Counted from the first letter of the stretch, positions 26,713-35,810 are shown. The stretch: DNA of 64,000 nt from Bacteroidetes bacterium HGW-Bacteroidetes-7 (GCA_002842465.1 PHDA01000002.1:62001-126000), one strand, 5' to 3'. Translations and numbers: made by a program. Notes: generated by a model not told the origin, from the sequence alone.

Positions 26713-26720
26713 CAAATTTA
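26713..26720 (-). promoter_or_regulatory. Promoter -7 box for the aminotransferase-galE unit
   Basis: On the minus strand the bases read TAAATTTG (TAnnTTTG), 22 bases before the ATG at 26690. It is 29 bases from the opposing rpiB -7 box, so the two promoters share a 72-base intergenic region. Confidence 0.55.
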
Positions 26721-26727
26721 TAAAATT

Positions 26728-26757
26728 ATTGCCTCATTTAATTATATGTTATCTTTG
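26728..26757 (+). promoter_or_regulatory. Promoter for rpiB, probably leaderless
   Basis: ATTG at 26728-26731, an 18-base spacer and TATCTTTG at 26750-26757. The ATG follows after five bases (26763), so the predicted transcript starts at or next to the start codon. The same TTTGCAG-ATG arrangement occurs at uup. Confidence 0.6.
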
Positions 26758-26762
26758 CAGAC

Positions 26763-27209
26763 ATGAAAGCGAACATTAAAACTATAGGAATAGCATCTGA
26801 TCATGCCGGTTTTGACCTTAAAAAAATCATAACTGACTACCTGACAAATCTGGGTATAAAGGTTGATGACTTTGGAACTCACTCCGCTAAAAGCATGGAC
26901 TACCCTGATATTGCCCATCCGTTGGCCAACTCTGTTGAAAGAAGAGAGGTCGAAGCAGGGATAGCAATTTGCGGGTCAGGTAATGGAATAAATATGACCG
27001 TTAACAAGCATCAGGGCATCAGAGCCGCACTATGCTGGACGCCTGAGCTTGCCAAATTGGCCAGAGAGCATAACGATGCAAATATTCTTTCACTTCCCGC
27101 CAGGTTTATCTCTCCTGAGACCGCTCTTGAGATTGTATCAATATTTATCTCTACTTCATTCGAAGGTGGCAGGCACGAAACAAGAGTAAACAAAATCAAC
27201 TGCCAATGA
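26763..27209 (+). CDS. rpiB: Ribose-5-phosphate isomerase B
   Basis: 148 residues, RpiB/LacAB family. SDHAGFDLKK near the N-terminus (residues about 10-19) and the active-site loop ICGSGNGINM with C70 as the likely catalytic cysteine. NKHQGIRAALC is the next conserved block. It interconverts ribulose-5-phosphate and ribose-5-phosphate in the pentose phosphate pathway; allose-6-phosphate isomerase is an alternative in this family. The stop overlaps the truB start by four bases (ATGA), suggesting coupled translation. Confidence 0.92.
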   Translation: MKANIKTIGIASDHAGFDLKKIITDYLTNLGIKVDDFGTHSAKSMDYPDIAHPLANSVERREVEAGIAICGSGNGINMTVNKHQGIRAALCWTPELAKLAREHNDANILSLPARFISPETALEIVSIFISTSFEGGRHETRVNKINCQ

Positions 27210-27940
27210 ACCCCTTCATAATCGGAAAATCATCAATTGACCAAGCGTTATTAAAAGATTTTTCTCAATACCCCCAAGGAATTGTAATTGTTCTTGACAA
27301 ACCTTATGGTTGGACATCTGCAGATGCGGTAAGAAAGATCAAGTTTATGGTTCAAAGATGGTTTGGGCTTAAAAATATAAAGGTAGGACATGCCGGAACG
27401 CTAGACCCTCTTGCCACCGGAATACTTCTGATATGCATAGGCAAAGCCACGAAATTGGCAGACACTCTTCAATCTGAGAAAAAAGAGTATATAGCCGAAA
27501 TAACCTTTGGCGCCACTACTCCATCATACGATCTTGAAAAAGAGATTGATGCCACCTACCCTTTCGAGCACATAACTAAAAAATCCATTGAAGAAGTACT
27601 CCCGCTAATGTCAGGGGAGATAGACCAAATTCCACCTGTTTTCTCTGCAAAACTTATAAACGGCAAAAGAGCATACGAATATGCACGAGAGGGAAAAGAG
27701 ACTGAGATGAAACCATCGCGTATTTCAATTTACGGCCTCGAGATTGTCTCATGGAACACTCCGGTTCTGAAAATTGCAATTTCGTGCAGTAAGGGAACAT
27801 ACGTCAGATCATTTGCACGAGATATTGGTTTGGAGCTCAATAGCGGAGCATATCTTTCCGGTTTGGTCAGATCTGCATCAGGAGAGTTTAGAGTGGAGGA
27901 TGCAATAAATATCAATAATTTGAAACTTTTTCTTGAATAA
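27206..27940 (+). CDS. truB: tRNA pseudouridine-55 synthase TruB
   Basis: 244 residues. VLDKPYGWTSADAV near residue 30 and the catalytic loop GHAGTLDPLATG with D67 identify TruB, which makes pseudouridine at position 55 in the T arm of most tRNAs. PPVFSAKLINGKRAYEYAR is a second family block and SCSKGTYVRSFARDIG a third. It lacks the long C-terminal PUA region of the E. coli enzyme (314 residues), a common short form. It lies between rpiB (four-base overlap) and another tRNA-modification gene, queA. Confidence 0.94.
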   Translation: MNPFIIGKSSIDQALLKDFSQYPQGIVIVLDKPYGWTSADAVRKIKFMVQRWFGLKNIKVGHAGTLDPLATGILLICIGKATKLADTLQSEKKEYIAEITFGATTPSYDLEKEIDATYPFEHITKKSIEEVLPLMSGEIDQIPPVFSAKLINGKRAYEYAREGKETEMKPSRISIYGLEIVSWNTPVLKIAISCSKGTYVRSFARDIGLELNSGAYLSGLVRSASGEFRVEDAININNLKLFLE

Positions 27941-27989
27941 TTCGTATAATAGAGTACTTGTTTAATTTTTTTAAAAAACAGACTCTGTT

Positions 27990-29039
27990 ATGAAATTATC
28001 TCAATTTAACTATCAGCTTGATCCTGAGAAGATAGCAAAATATCCTTCAAAGCACCGTGACGAATCAAGGCTTCTTGTCTTAAACAGAAAAACCGGAGAG
28101 ATCGAACATAAAGTATTTAAAGATATACTTGAATACTGTTCAGAAGAGGATATCTTTATTTTCAACAACACAAAGGTTTTTCCTGCCAGACTTTATGGTA
28201 ATAAAGAGAAAACCGGAGCTGAAATTGAGGTATTCCTTTTAAGAGAACTAAACAGAGATCAGAGACTCTGGGATGTTTTGGTGGATCCTGCCAGAAAGAT
28301 AAGGATTGGTAATAAACTCTATTTTGGAGAAAATGATAATCTTGTTGCCGAGGTAATAGACAACACAACATCCCGTGGCAGAACACTTCGTTTCCTTTTT
28401 GATGGAACTCATGAAGAGTTTAAGGCAACCCTGTTTAAAATGGGTGAGATGCCGGTGCCAAAATGGATAAGGGCAAAAGCAGAGAGTCTGGACATTGAGA
28501 GATATCAGACAATTTTTGCAGAGCACGAGGGCGCAGTTGCCGCTCCTGCAGCAGGTCTTCATTTCAGCCGGGAGCTTCTAAAAAGAATGGATATTAAAGG
28601 AGTTTGTTCTACATTTATAACTCTCCATATGGGACTGGGTCATTTCCGCACAGTTGATGTTGAGGATCTTTCAAAGCACAAAATGGATTCAGAGCAGGTG
28701 ATTATCACCCAAGAGAGTGCAAACGAAATTAACAAGGCAAAAGCGAAAGGAAGAAAAGTCTTTGCAGTAGGAGCTACAGTTATGCGTGCAATTGAAACAT
28801 CGGTTACAACTAAAAGTGAACTCAAGCCCTATAACGGATGGACCAATAAATTCATCTTCCCACCCTACTCTTTCTCAATAGCTGACGCATTCATAACCAA
28901 TTTTCAACTTCCTCAGTCAACAATGCTTATGACAGCAGCTGCATTCGGTGGATTTGAAAACGTAATGAAGGCATACAATGTGGCCTTAAAAGAGGGATAC
29001 AAATTTGGAACATATGGCGACGCTCTGCTTATTATTTGA
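27990..29039 (+). CDS. queA: S-adenosylmethionine:tRNA ribosyltransferase-isomerase QueA
   Basis: 349 residues, the usual QueA length. Family blocks: [49 protein letters not shown] and [17 protein letters not shown]. It transfers and isomerises ribose from S-adenosylmethionine to preQ1 in tRNA, making epoxyqueuosine at the wobble position. A 50-base spacer separates it from truB; a small AACAG/CTGTT hairpin lies right before the ATG. No preQ1 riboswitch fold is apparent. A strong terminator follows about 70 bases after the stop. Confidence 0.95.
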   Translation: MKLSQFNYQLDPEKIAKYPSKHRDESRLLVLNRKTGEIEHKVFKDILEYCSEEDIFIFNNTKVFPARLYGNKEKTGAEIEVFLLRELNRDQRLWDVLVDPARKIRIGNKLYFGENDNLVAEVIDNTTSRGRTLRFLFDGTHEEFKATLFKMGEMPVPKWIRAKAESLDIERYQTIFAEHEGAVAAPAAGLHFSRELLKRMDIKGVCSTFITLHMGLGHFRTVDVEDLSKHKMDSEQVIITQESANEINKAKAKGRKVFAVGATVMRAIETSVTTKSELKPYNGWTNKFIFPPYSFSIADAFITNFQLPQSTMLMTAAAFGGFENVMKAYNVALKEGYKFGTYGDALLII

Positions 29040-29107
29040 TGATATACAGGCAATTGATAATATGTCACTCAGATTTATCTGATTTTAAAATAAATATTTA
29101 GGAATAG

Positions 29108-29138
29108 AAGAGAGGATTATATCCTCTCTTTTTATTTT
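29108..29138 (+). terminator. Rho-independent terminator after queA
   Basis: AAGAGAGGA pairs perfectly with TCCTCTCTT around a TTATA loop, followed by TTTATTTT. It closes the rpiB-truB-queA unit; dprA begins 18 bases later. Confidence 0.85.
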
Positions 29139-29155
29139 GTCTCTTTTTATATTTT

Positions 29156-30274
29156 ATGGAGCGAGACGAAAAAATTTTCACCGCTGCACTGAACTCGATA
29201 TTCAGATACAACGGTAGCCCAGCAAGAGAGCTGATAGCCTTTACAGGAAGTGCAGAGAGTGTATTCAAGCTTAAAGAGAATGAACTCAGGGAGATATTCG
29301 GTGGTAGAGAATATTCATTTATAAAAGAGATAGTTAATAGGGCTGTACTTGAAGAGGCAGAAAAAGAGTTAATATGGGCAGAAAGATCAGGAATTGAGAT
29401 ATTGTTCTCAACTGACCTAACAGGCGGATATCCCAAAAGGCTCCTAGAGTGTGAGGATTATCCACTTCTAATCTATAAAAGAGGGACATCCCCGCTGGAG
29501 GCAAGAGTTGTAATTTCTGTTGTAGGAACGAGAAGAGCAACAGTTAACGGTATTAATACCTGCAAAAAAATTATCGGAGAACTGGCTGAATCGGGTTTAA
29601 ACCCGCTAATAGTAAGTGGTCTTGCATTCGGGATTGACATAACTGCTCACAAGAGTGCTCTTGAAAATAACCTCAGAACAATTGCCGTTCTTGGTAATAG
29701 CCCTGATACGGTTTATCCTGTAAGTCACGGCAAGTATTCCTCTCAGATAGAACGTAACGGAGCACTTATTACTGAGTTTCCAAGAAACAGTCTCAGTTTT
29801 AAAATAAATTTCATCCGCCGTAACAGAATAATTGCCGGTATGGCCGATGCCATAATTATTGCAGAATCGGGAGAGAAGGGAGGCTCTATGATTACGGCAT
29901 CACTTGCCTCCTCTTACGCAAGAGATGTCTTTGCCATTCCGGGCAGATTTGGAGATACTCAGTCTAAAGGATGCAATATGCTAATATCCAAGAATGTGGC
30001 ATCATTATTTTACAGCACAGAATCATTTATTGATCAGATGGGTTGGCAGGACTTTATAACCAAAAAGAGGCCTGTGCAACAGATTCTCTTTGGCTTAGAG
30101 AGCGGCGAAAAAGAAAAAATTTTAGTAGCTTTGGCATCCGTCTCCGAACTTAATATTGATGAGATGACAAGAATTACCGGAATTGCAATCCCCCTTTTGT
30201 CATCATCTCTTGTTGAATTGGAATTGGAGGGTAAGGTTGCAGCTCTGCCCGGCAAAAGATACTCAATAATTTAG
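29156..30274 (+). CDS. dprA: DNA processing protein DprA
   Basis: 372 residues. An N-terminal helical SAM-like region (about 1-90) is followed by the Rossmann-like DprA core with VVGTRRATVNG, SGLAFGIDITAHKSAL, GALITEFP, FIRRNRIIAG and GGSMITASLA, and a C-terminal winged-helix-like domain (about 305-372). DprA loads RecA on incoming single-stranded DNA during natural transformation and is kept in many species not known to be competent. It lies just after a terminator with only a poor -7 candidate before it, so its promoter is unclear. It is 12 bases upstream of tatD. Confidence 0.94.
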   Translation: MERDEKIFTAALNSIFRYNGSPARELIAFTGSAESVFKLKENELREIFGGREYSFIKEIVNRAVLEEAEKELIWAERSGIEILFSTDLTGGYPKRLLECEDYPLLIYKRGTSPLEARVVISVVGTRRATVNGINTCKKIIGELAESGLNPLIVSGLAFGIDITAHKSALENNLRTIAVLGNSPDTVYPVSHGKYSSQIERNGALITEFPRNSLSFKINFIRRNRIIAGMADAIIIAESGEKGGSMITASLASSYARDVFAIPGRFGDTQSKGCNMLISKNVASLFYSTESFIDQMGWQDFITKKRPVQQILFGLESGEKEKILVALASVSELNIDEMTRITGIAIPLLSSSLVELELEGKVAALPGKRYSII

Positions 30275-30286
30275 TAGAACATTTTA

Positions 30287-31060
30287 ATGCTAAAGTATAT
30301 AGACACACACTCTCACCTTTATGACTCCGATTTTGAAAACGACATAAATGAGGTAACTGAGAGATCAAAAAGCAACGGTGTATTTAAAATTGTAATGCCC
30401 GCCGTTGACAGCACCACTCACGCAGCAATGATGACTCTGGCCGGCAACTTGCCCGGTTTTGCATTTCCGGCTACAGGATTGCACCCAACATCTGTAAAGG
30501 ATAATTGGAGGGAGGAACTTGATTTTGTTATTGACTCTGCACAAAAACACAATTACATTGCCATTGGAGAGATAGGGCTTGACGGCTACTGGTCTAAAGA
30601 GTTTATGTCTGAGCAGATTACAGTTTTCGAAGAGCAGCTTAGACTAGCCTCTTCAAAGAATCTTCCGGTTATTATTCACTCAAGAGAGGCCACCGAAGAG
30701 ATTTTCAACTCTTTGGATAGGTGCAGGGGCTTAAACCTTAAGGGAGTATTTCATGCCTTTTCAGGAAGCTATGAAACGGCATGTCGTATTTTTACATACG
30801 GTGATTTTAAATTGGGTATTGGCGGCGTAATAACATTCAAAAACAGCAATTTGCCTAAAGTAATTGAAAAGATCGGGCTCGATAAAATATTGTTGGAGAC
30901 TGATTCACCATGGCTGTCTCCTGCCCCTTACAGGGGAAAGAGAAACGAGCCCTCCTATCTGACACTTGTGTCCGAAAAAATAGCACAAATAAAAGGCTGT
31001 TCAATTGACCAAGTCGCTCAGATAACAACCATAAATGCCGGAGAGATATTTAACTTCTGA
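30287..31060 (+). CDS. tatD: TatD-family metal-dependent hydrolase
   Basis: 257 residues, TIM-barrel amidohydrolase. Metal-binding H8-x-H10 in DTHSHLYD, GEIGLDGYW (Glu ligand), PVIIHSREA (His), VFHAFSGS (His) and LLETDSPWLSP (Asp) appear in canonical order. TatD enzymes are DNases with 3'-exonuclease or repair roles in bacteria. The gene directly follows dprA (12 bases), so a DNA-related unit is reasonable. Which TatD paralog group it belongs to cannot be told by eye. Confidence 0.92.
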   Translation: MLKYIDTHSHLYDSDFENDINEVTERSKSNGVFKIVMPAVDSTTHAAMMTLAGNLPGFAFPATGLHPTSVKDNWREELDFVIDSAQKHNYIAIGEIGLDGYWSKEFMSEQITVFEEQLRLASSKNLPVIIHSREATEEIFNSLDRCRGLNLKGVFHAFSGSYETACRIFTYGDFKLGIGGVITFKNSNLPKVIEKIGLDKILLETDSPWLSPAPYRGKRNEPSYLTLVSEKIAQIKGCSIDQVAQITTINAGEIFNF

Positions 31061-31103
31061 TGATTTATTATCTTTATACTAATAATCCAATTATACCCGC
31101 AAA

Positions 31104-32138
31104 ATGAAGTCAAAAATATTGCTGATATACACCGGTGGAACAATCGGCATGAAACAGGACCCCGAAAACGGAGCTCTGGTTCCATTCAACTTTGATCAAA
31201 TTCTGGAAGAGGTGCCCGAATTGAAAAAGTTTGCATATCAGATTGACACCTTCTCTTTCCATCCCCCTATAGATTCTTCTGAAATTGAGACCGGGTTCTG
31301 GCAGGAGATAGCAATACTCATTGGAAGCAAATATGACTCATACGACGGATTTGTAATACTACACGGCACAGATACAATGTCCTTCTCTGCATCTGCTCTC
31401 AGTTTTATGCTGGAAAATCTGGAAAAACCGGTTATTTTCACAGGAAGTCAGTTGCCTATCGGAATGCTCAGAACAGATGGAAAGGAGAACCTGATATCTT
31501 CTATAGAAATTGCCGCAGCAAAAGATGATCAGGGCAGGGCTATGGTTCCGGAAGTGTGTATCTATTTTGAGAGTCAGTTATACAGAGGGAACAGAACTAC
31601 AAAGCATAATGCCGAAAATTTCAGAGCCTTCAGGTCATCCAACTATCCATGTCTTGCTGAGGCTGGGGTACACATCAAGTATAATACTTCTTTTATTAAT
31701 TACCCAAAAACATGGGGTAATAATCTGAATATTAACACATCTCTTGATACAAATGTAGCCATACTCAAAATATTTCCCGGAGTTTCACAACAGGTTGTAA
31801 GTGGAGTCCTTAACTCAAAAGGGTTGAGGGCACTTATACTGGAGACTTACGGTTCGGGCAACGCCCCTACAAAGCCCTGGCTTATGGATATTCTAAAGGA
31901 TGCTATCGCCAATGGCATCATTATATTAAACATAACACAGTGTCAGGCAGGGAGTGTAGATATGGATGCATACTCTACAGGGATACTCTTGAAAAAGATG
32001 GGTGTTGTAAGTGGTTTTGACTGCACAACTGAGGCTGCGGTTGCCAAATTATTTTTTTTATTAGGTCATAATTATGACAATCAACAAATTAAAGATTTAC
32101 TGAGAAAAAATTTAAGGGGAGAAATTTCAATCAATTAG
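31104..32138 (+). CDS. ansA: Type I (cytosolic) L-asparaginase
   Basis: 344 residues, type I asparaginase length. YTGGTIGM near residue 13 supplies the first catalytic threonine and H87-G-T-D-T91 the second. No signal peptide, so cytosolic. It hydrolyses L-asparagine to aspartate and ammonia; aspartate could be used by aspA elsewhere in this window. TATCTTTA at 31069-31076 is one base from the -7 consensus and may drive it separately from tatD. Confidence 0.93.
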   Translation: MKSKILLIYTGGTIGMKQDPENGALVPFNFDQILEEVPELKKFAYQIDTFSFHPPIDSSEIETGFWQEIAILIGSKYDSYDGFVILHGTDTMSFSASALSFMLENLEKPVIFTGSQLPIGMLRTDGKENLISSIEIAAAKDDQGRAMVPEVCIYFESQLYRGNRTTKHNAENFRAFRSSNYPCLAEAGVHIKYNTSFINYPKTWGNNLNINTSLDTNVAILKIFPGVSQQVVSGVLNSKGLRALILETYGSGNAPTKPWLMDILKDAIANGIIILNITQCQAGSVDMDAYSTGILLKKMGVVSGFDCTTEAAVAKLFFLLGHNYDNQQIKDLLRKNLRGEISIN

Positions 32139-32183
32139 TGTATGTTAAAAAAACTTTATAAATTGCACGATAATTAACTCTGG

Positions 32184-32216
32184 TTTGGAAACAGATAACT
32201 ATTTAAAATACATTGT
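32184..32216 (+). promoter_or_regulatory. Possible promoter of the exb operon
   Basis: TTTG at 32184-32187, then 21 bases, then TACATTGT, which matches TAnnTT at six of eight bases. The ATG at 32243 would have a leader of about 20 bases. A weaker match than the other promoters listed. Confidence 0.35.
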
Positions 32217-32242
32217 TTAATACTTTAATCATTCAAAAATTT

Positions 32243-32983
32243 ATGAAAAAATTTTTCATGTTTTTGGCAGTAATTGGTTTCATTGCCATCTCTGCACAGT
32301 ATGCTGCTGCTCAAACTCCAGATCCTTCAACAGATCTGACAGTACAACAGGAAACTCCTATTCACCAGCAGCTTAAAACCAAATTTATCGAGGGTGGAGC
32401 CGGCTTTATGGCCACAGTGCTTTTGTGTCTTATCTTTGGTTTAGCCATTGCAATCGAAAGAATAATTTATTTAAATCTTGCAACTACAAATGCAGAAAAG
32501 CTTTTGAAAAAAATTGAAGAAGCTTATGCTACAGGTGGAGTTGAGGCCGCGAAAGAGGTTTGCCGAAACACCAGGGGTCCGGTAGCAAGTATTTTCTACC
32601 AGGGTCTTGCAAGAGCAGACGAGGGAATCGAAGTTGTTGAAAAATCAGTTGTTTCTTACGGTTCTGTTCAAATGAGCCAGATGGAAAACGGTCTTTCATG
32701 GATTCAGCTCTTTATCTCTATCGCTCCGATGTTAGGTTTCCTTGGAACAGTTATCGGTATGATCGCTGCGTTTGACGCTATCGAGGCTGCAGGTGATATT
32801 TCTCCAAACATTGTTGCCGGTGGTATTAAAGTGGCTTTGATCACAACCGTTGCCGGTCTTGTTGTTGCTATCATACTTCAGATTTTCTATAACTACCTCG
32901 TGTCAAAAATTGACGCTATTGTAGTTACAATGGAAGATGCATCTATCTCGCTTATAGATATTTTAGTTAAAGCTAAAAAATAG
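32243..32983 (+). CDS. exbB: MotA/TolQ/ExbB proton channel family protein
   Basis: 246 residues from the ATG at 32243; a TTG ten codons upstream is in frame but has no support. A signal-like hydrophobic N-terminus (MKKFFMFLAVIGFIAI) precedes the first core membrane helix (about 58-78). The family block FISIAPMLGFLGTVIGMI (about 160-177) and a third helix (KVALITTVAGLVVAII) complete the usual ExbB core. The complex with ExbD uses the proton gradient to drive TonB-dependent uptake. It is the first gene of a four-gene unit with a small membrane protein and two ExbD proteins. Confidence 0.9.
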   Translation: MKKFFMFLAVIGFIAISAQYAAAQTPDPSTDLTVQQETPIHQQLKTKFIEGGAGFMATVLLCLIFGLAIAIERIIYLNLATTNAEKLLKKIEEAYATGGVEAAKEVCRNTRGPVASIFYQGLARADEGIEVVEKSVVSYGSVQMSQMENGLSWIQLFISIAPMLGFLGTVIGMIAAFDAIEAAGDISPNIVAGGIKVALITTVAGLVVAIILQIFYNYLVSKIDAIVVTMEDASISLIDILVKAKK

Positions 32984-32989
32984 ATATTT

Positions 32990-33403
32990 ATGACAAAATT
33001 TGTTAAATATATATCATATCTACTGATTGGTTTAGCGGTGATTATAACTATTGCCTTTTTCACCAACAAAGAAGCTATGCAGGACACGTTTCTGTTCTAC
33101 GGATACATTCTGTTCGGTATAGCTGTTGTGGCGGCAATAGGGATGCCTCTTTTTAACATGATCGATAATCCGAAATCATTTAAGAAGATACTCATCAACT
33201 TGCTAATCGTTGTAGTAGTTGTCGGAGTTGCCTACCTACTGGCTTCCGGCGATCCGCTTTCAAATGTGAATATAACTCCGGAACCTACCGCGAACACATT
33301 GAAAATTACGGATACAGGTCTTATCCTGGTCTACATTTTATTTGGTTTATCTGTTATTGCGATAATCGCAGGCAGTGTTGTTAATATGGTTAGAAACCGT
33401 TAA
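32990..33403 (+). CDS. Small four-helix membrane protein between exbB and exbD
   Basis: 137 residues, not recognised as a named family. Four hydrophobic stretches (about 7-25, 36-57, 67-86 and 107-131) are joined by short loops; the third loop has a Pro/Thr-rich stretch. Positive residues at both ends put both termini in the cytoplasm. It is six bases after exbB and 12 before the first exbD, so it is surely co-transcribed with the motor genes. Similar small proteins occur at this position in other Bacteroidota loci as far as I recall. It may be an accessory subunit of the motor. Confidence 0.6.
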   Translation: MTKFVKYISYLLIGLAVIITIAFFTNKEAMQDTFLFYGYILFGIAVVAAIGMPLFNMIDNPKSFKKILINLLIVVVVVGVAYLLASGDPLSNVNITPEPTANTLKITDTGLILVYILFGLSVIAIIAGSVVNMVRNR

Positions 33404-33415
33404 TAAAAATTTAAT

Positions 33416-33994
33416 ATGGCAAGACCAGTAAAGGAAATCAATGCAGGTTCGATGGCCGACATCGCCTTCTTGCTTCTTATATTCTTTTTGATGGTAACAA
33501 CAATGGATATAGAATCAGGTCTGCAGCGTCGTCTTCCACCTATGCCGGATGAAAACCAAAAACAGGATGATATTCAGGTGAACAGAAGAAATATTCTTGT
33601 GGTTCGCCTCAACGATTCTGACGGGCTTTTGGCCGGTGGTGAGATGATGAATGTTACCATGCTGAAAGACAAGGCTAAAGAGTTCCTGTTGAACCCTACA
33701 AATGATGTTTCTCTTCCTGAAAAAGAGGAGAAAATTATTGAAGGTTTTGGTCCTTTTCAAGTTTCCAAAGGGGTTATATCTCTGCAAAACACACGCGGTA
33801 CAAGTTATAAGGCTTATATAGAGGTTCAGAACGAACTTGTAAAAGCCGTTAACGAAATTCGCGATGATTTTGCAATGGTAAACTTCGGTAAAAAGTATAT
33901 TGCCCTTGACGATGACAAACAAAGAATCGTCAGAGATGCAATCCCTCAGAATATATCCGAAGCAGAACCTAAGGATACAGGTAGCAAACGTTAA
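33416..33994 (+). CDS. exbD: ExbD/TolR family protein (first copy)
   Basis: 192 residues. One N-terminal membrane helix holds the conserved proton-carrying aspartate in MADIAFLLLIFFLM (about residue 14), followed by a periplasmic domain. It is longer than the second copy and than typical ExbD (about 140) because of an insert in the middle (about 95-130). Together with ExbB and the second ExbD it should form the inner-membrane motor. Twelve bases separate it from the small membrane protein. Confidence 0.88.
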   Translation: MARPVKEINAGSMADIAFLLLIFFLMVTTMDIESGLQRRLPPMPDENQKQDDIQVNRRNILVVRLNDSDGLLAGGEMMNVTMLKDKAKEFLLNPTNDVSLPEKEEKIIEGFGPFQVSKGVISLQNTRGTSYKAYIEVQNELVKAVNEIRDDFAMVNFGKKYIALDDDKQRIVRDAIPQNISEAEPKDTGSKR

Positions 33995-34009
33995 AAACAG
34001 GTAAGAAAA

Positions 34010-34489
34010 ATGGCAGTATTTAATAAAAAGGGAAAAAAAGATGTTCCTGCAATGAGCACGGCATCACTACCCGATATTGTATTCATGATTTTGTTCTTCT
34101 TTATGGTTTCAACCAGCATGCGTCAAACCGATCGTCTGGTAACCGTAAAGGTGCCTGAGGCTACCGAAATAGCAAAACTTGAAAGAAAGGACCTCGCTGC
34201 TTATATATATGTTGGTACACCTATTCCGAGCAGACAAGCTCAGTTTGGTACCGATGCTCGTATTCAGTTGAATGATGCATTCAAAACTGTTAACGACATC
34301 AGAGACTTTATAGCAGCTGAAAGAGAGACGAAAAGCGAAGTTGACCGTCAGTTTATGACAGTATCAATAAAAGCAGACGAAAATGTTCGAATGGGTATCG
34401 TTACAGATATCAAACAAGAACTAAGAAGGACATCTGCTCTTAAGATAATGTATAATGCACGCAAGGCAGATACACAGTTCGGCAACTAA
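34010..34489 (+). CDS. exbD: ExbD/TolR family protein (second copy)
   Basis: 159 residues. A basic N-terminus (FNKKGKKDV) leads into a membrane helix with the conserved aspartate in LPDIVFMILFFFMV (about residue 22), then a periplasmic domain. Two different ExbD proteins in a row are usual in Bacteroidota and suggest a heteromeric stator. It is the last gene of the exb unit; a terminator follows. Confidence 0.88.
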   Translation: MAVFNKKGKKDVPAMSTASLPDIVFMILFFFMVSTSMRQTDRLVTVKVPEATEIAKLERKDLAAYIYVGTPIPSRQAQFGTDARIQLNDAFKTVNDIRDFIAAERETKSEVDRQFMTVSIKADENVRMGIVTDIKQELRRTSALKIMYNARKADTQFGN

Positions 34490-34511
34490 GTTTGTATTAT
34501 AATCGGGAACA

Positions 34512-34546
34512 GGGTGCCCTCTTTGAACAGAAGGACACCCTTTCTT
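34512..34546 (+). terminator. Rho-independent terminator after the exb operon
   Basis: GGGTGCCCT pairs with AGGACACCC (one C-A mismatch) around an 11-base loop, followed by TTTCTT. It separates the exb genes from the alkaline phosphatase unit. Confidence 0.7.
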
Positions 34547-34580
34547 GTATATATGTATATTAACTTTTAATAAACCCGGG

Positions 34581-35810
34581 ATGAAAAAAAGACTATTTAC
34601 AATAATTCTCTCCATTCTTGCAGTTATAGTGACTATAACAGCACAAGAGAGACCTCAGTACAGAGGAATGGGTCAAATGCAAAAGCCCAAATTTATATTC
34701 TTGTTTATTGGTGATGGTATGGGATTTGCGCAGGTTTCTTTGGCAGAAGCATACCTTGCTGCTCAAAAAGGGGAGATATCAAATCACCCTCTTTCATTTA
34801 CAACTTTCCCAAATATTGGTATGGTGACTACCTTTTCTTCAAGTAATTACATAACTTGTTCATCTGCGTCCGGGACAGCAATGTCAACCGGGTTCAAGAC
34901 AAACAACGGTATGTTGGGAGTAGATCCCCAGGGAAATAAATTGAGAAGTATTGCTTTTGATATTCACAAAAGTGGCATCCCGGTTGGAATTGTTTCAAAT
35001 GTTACAATTGACCATGCAACTCCTGCAGCATTCTATGCCAACAGTACAAGTCGTAATAACTATTATGAGATAGCTGTCCAATTACCGGAAAGCGGGTTCG
35101 AATTTTTCGGTGGCGGTGGTTTTGCCCAGCCAACCGGGCCTGATAAAAATCAAAAAGATATTTATAAAGTACTCGAAGATGGCGGTTATACTGTAGCAAG
35201 AGGAATTCAGGAATATGTTTCAAAGAAGGGTGCAAAAAAGATGGCACTGTTTCAAGAAAGAGGTAAAGAGGCAGATCTGCCATATGCGATAGATCGTACC
35301 CCTGATGATCTTACACTCAAACAGGTTGTCGCTGCTGCAATTGATCATCTTTATGGCACAAAGGGCTTCTTTATAATGGCCGAAGGTGGTAAGATTGATT
35401 GGTCTGCACATAGTAACGATGGTTTAACGACAATTCATGAGGTGTTGGATTTTGCAGATGCTGTTGACGTTGCAATGCAGTTTTACAAAAAATATCCTAA
35501 TGAAACTCTCATAATCGTAACTGCAGATCATGAAACAGGCGGCTTGGTGGTTGGAAGAGAGAGGGGATATGAACTTAAGCTGAATGAGCTGGAACCTCAG
35601 AAAAAATCTATGGCTGTTGATAAAGATAATACTGCAGTATACGCAGAATTAAACAAAAAGGCAAATGTAGGCTGGGCAACCACTTCTCACTCAGGAGTTG
35701 CTGTTCCAATATTTACAATGGGAGCAGGAAGCAGATTATTTTCAGGTAGAATGGATAATACTGATATTCCCAAAAGACTTATGACAATTCTTGGATTACA
35801 ACAACAATGA
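34581..35810 (+). CDS. Secreted alkaline phosphatase (PhoA family)
   Basis: 409 residues from ATG 34581; an in-frame start 12 codons upstream lies next to the terminator and would spoil the signal peptide. A signal peptide (MKKRLFTIILSILAVIVTITAQ) is followed by the PhoA core. Metal ligands: D45 (IGDGMG), E268, D273 and H277 (EGGKIDWSAH), D316-H317 (ADHETGG) and H370 (SHSG). The phosphorylated serine is S94; the residue before it is C93 where E. coli PhoA has Asp. It should hydrolyse phosphomonoesters in the periplasm or outside. The stop overlaps the next start (ATGATGA). Confidence 0.9.
   Translation: MKKRLFTIILSILAVIVTITAQERPQYRGMGQMQKPKFIFLFIGDGMGFAQVSLAEAYLAAQKGEISNHPLSFTTFPNIGMVTTFSSSNYITCSSASGTAMSTGFKTNNGMLGVDPQGNKLRSIAFDIHKSGIPVGIVSNVTIDHATPAAFYANSTSRNNYYEIAVQLPESGFEFFGGGGFAQPTGPDKNQKDIYKVLEDGGYTVARGIQEYVSKKGAKKMALFQERGKEADLPYAIDRTPDDLTLKQVVAAAIDHLYGTKGFFIMAEGGKIDWSAHSNDGLTTIHEVLDFADAVDVAMQFYKKYPNETLIIVTADHETGGLVVGRERGYELKLNELEPQKKSMAVDKDNTAVYAELNKKANVGWATTSHSGVAVPIFTMGAGSRLFSGRMDNTDIPKRLMTILGLQQQ

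Noticed and set aside
27941-27989. preQ1 riboswitch before queA
   Set aside because: The 49-base leader has only a short AACAG/CTGTT hairpin and an A/T run; no pseudoknot-like aptamer pattern is seen.
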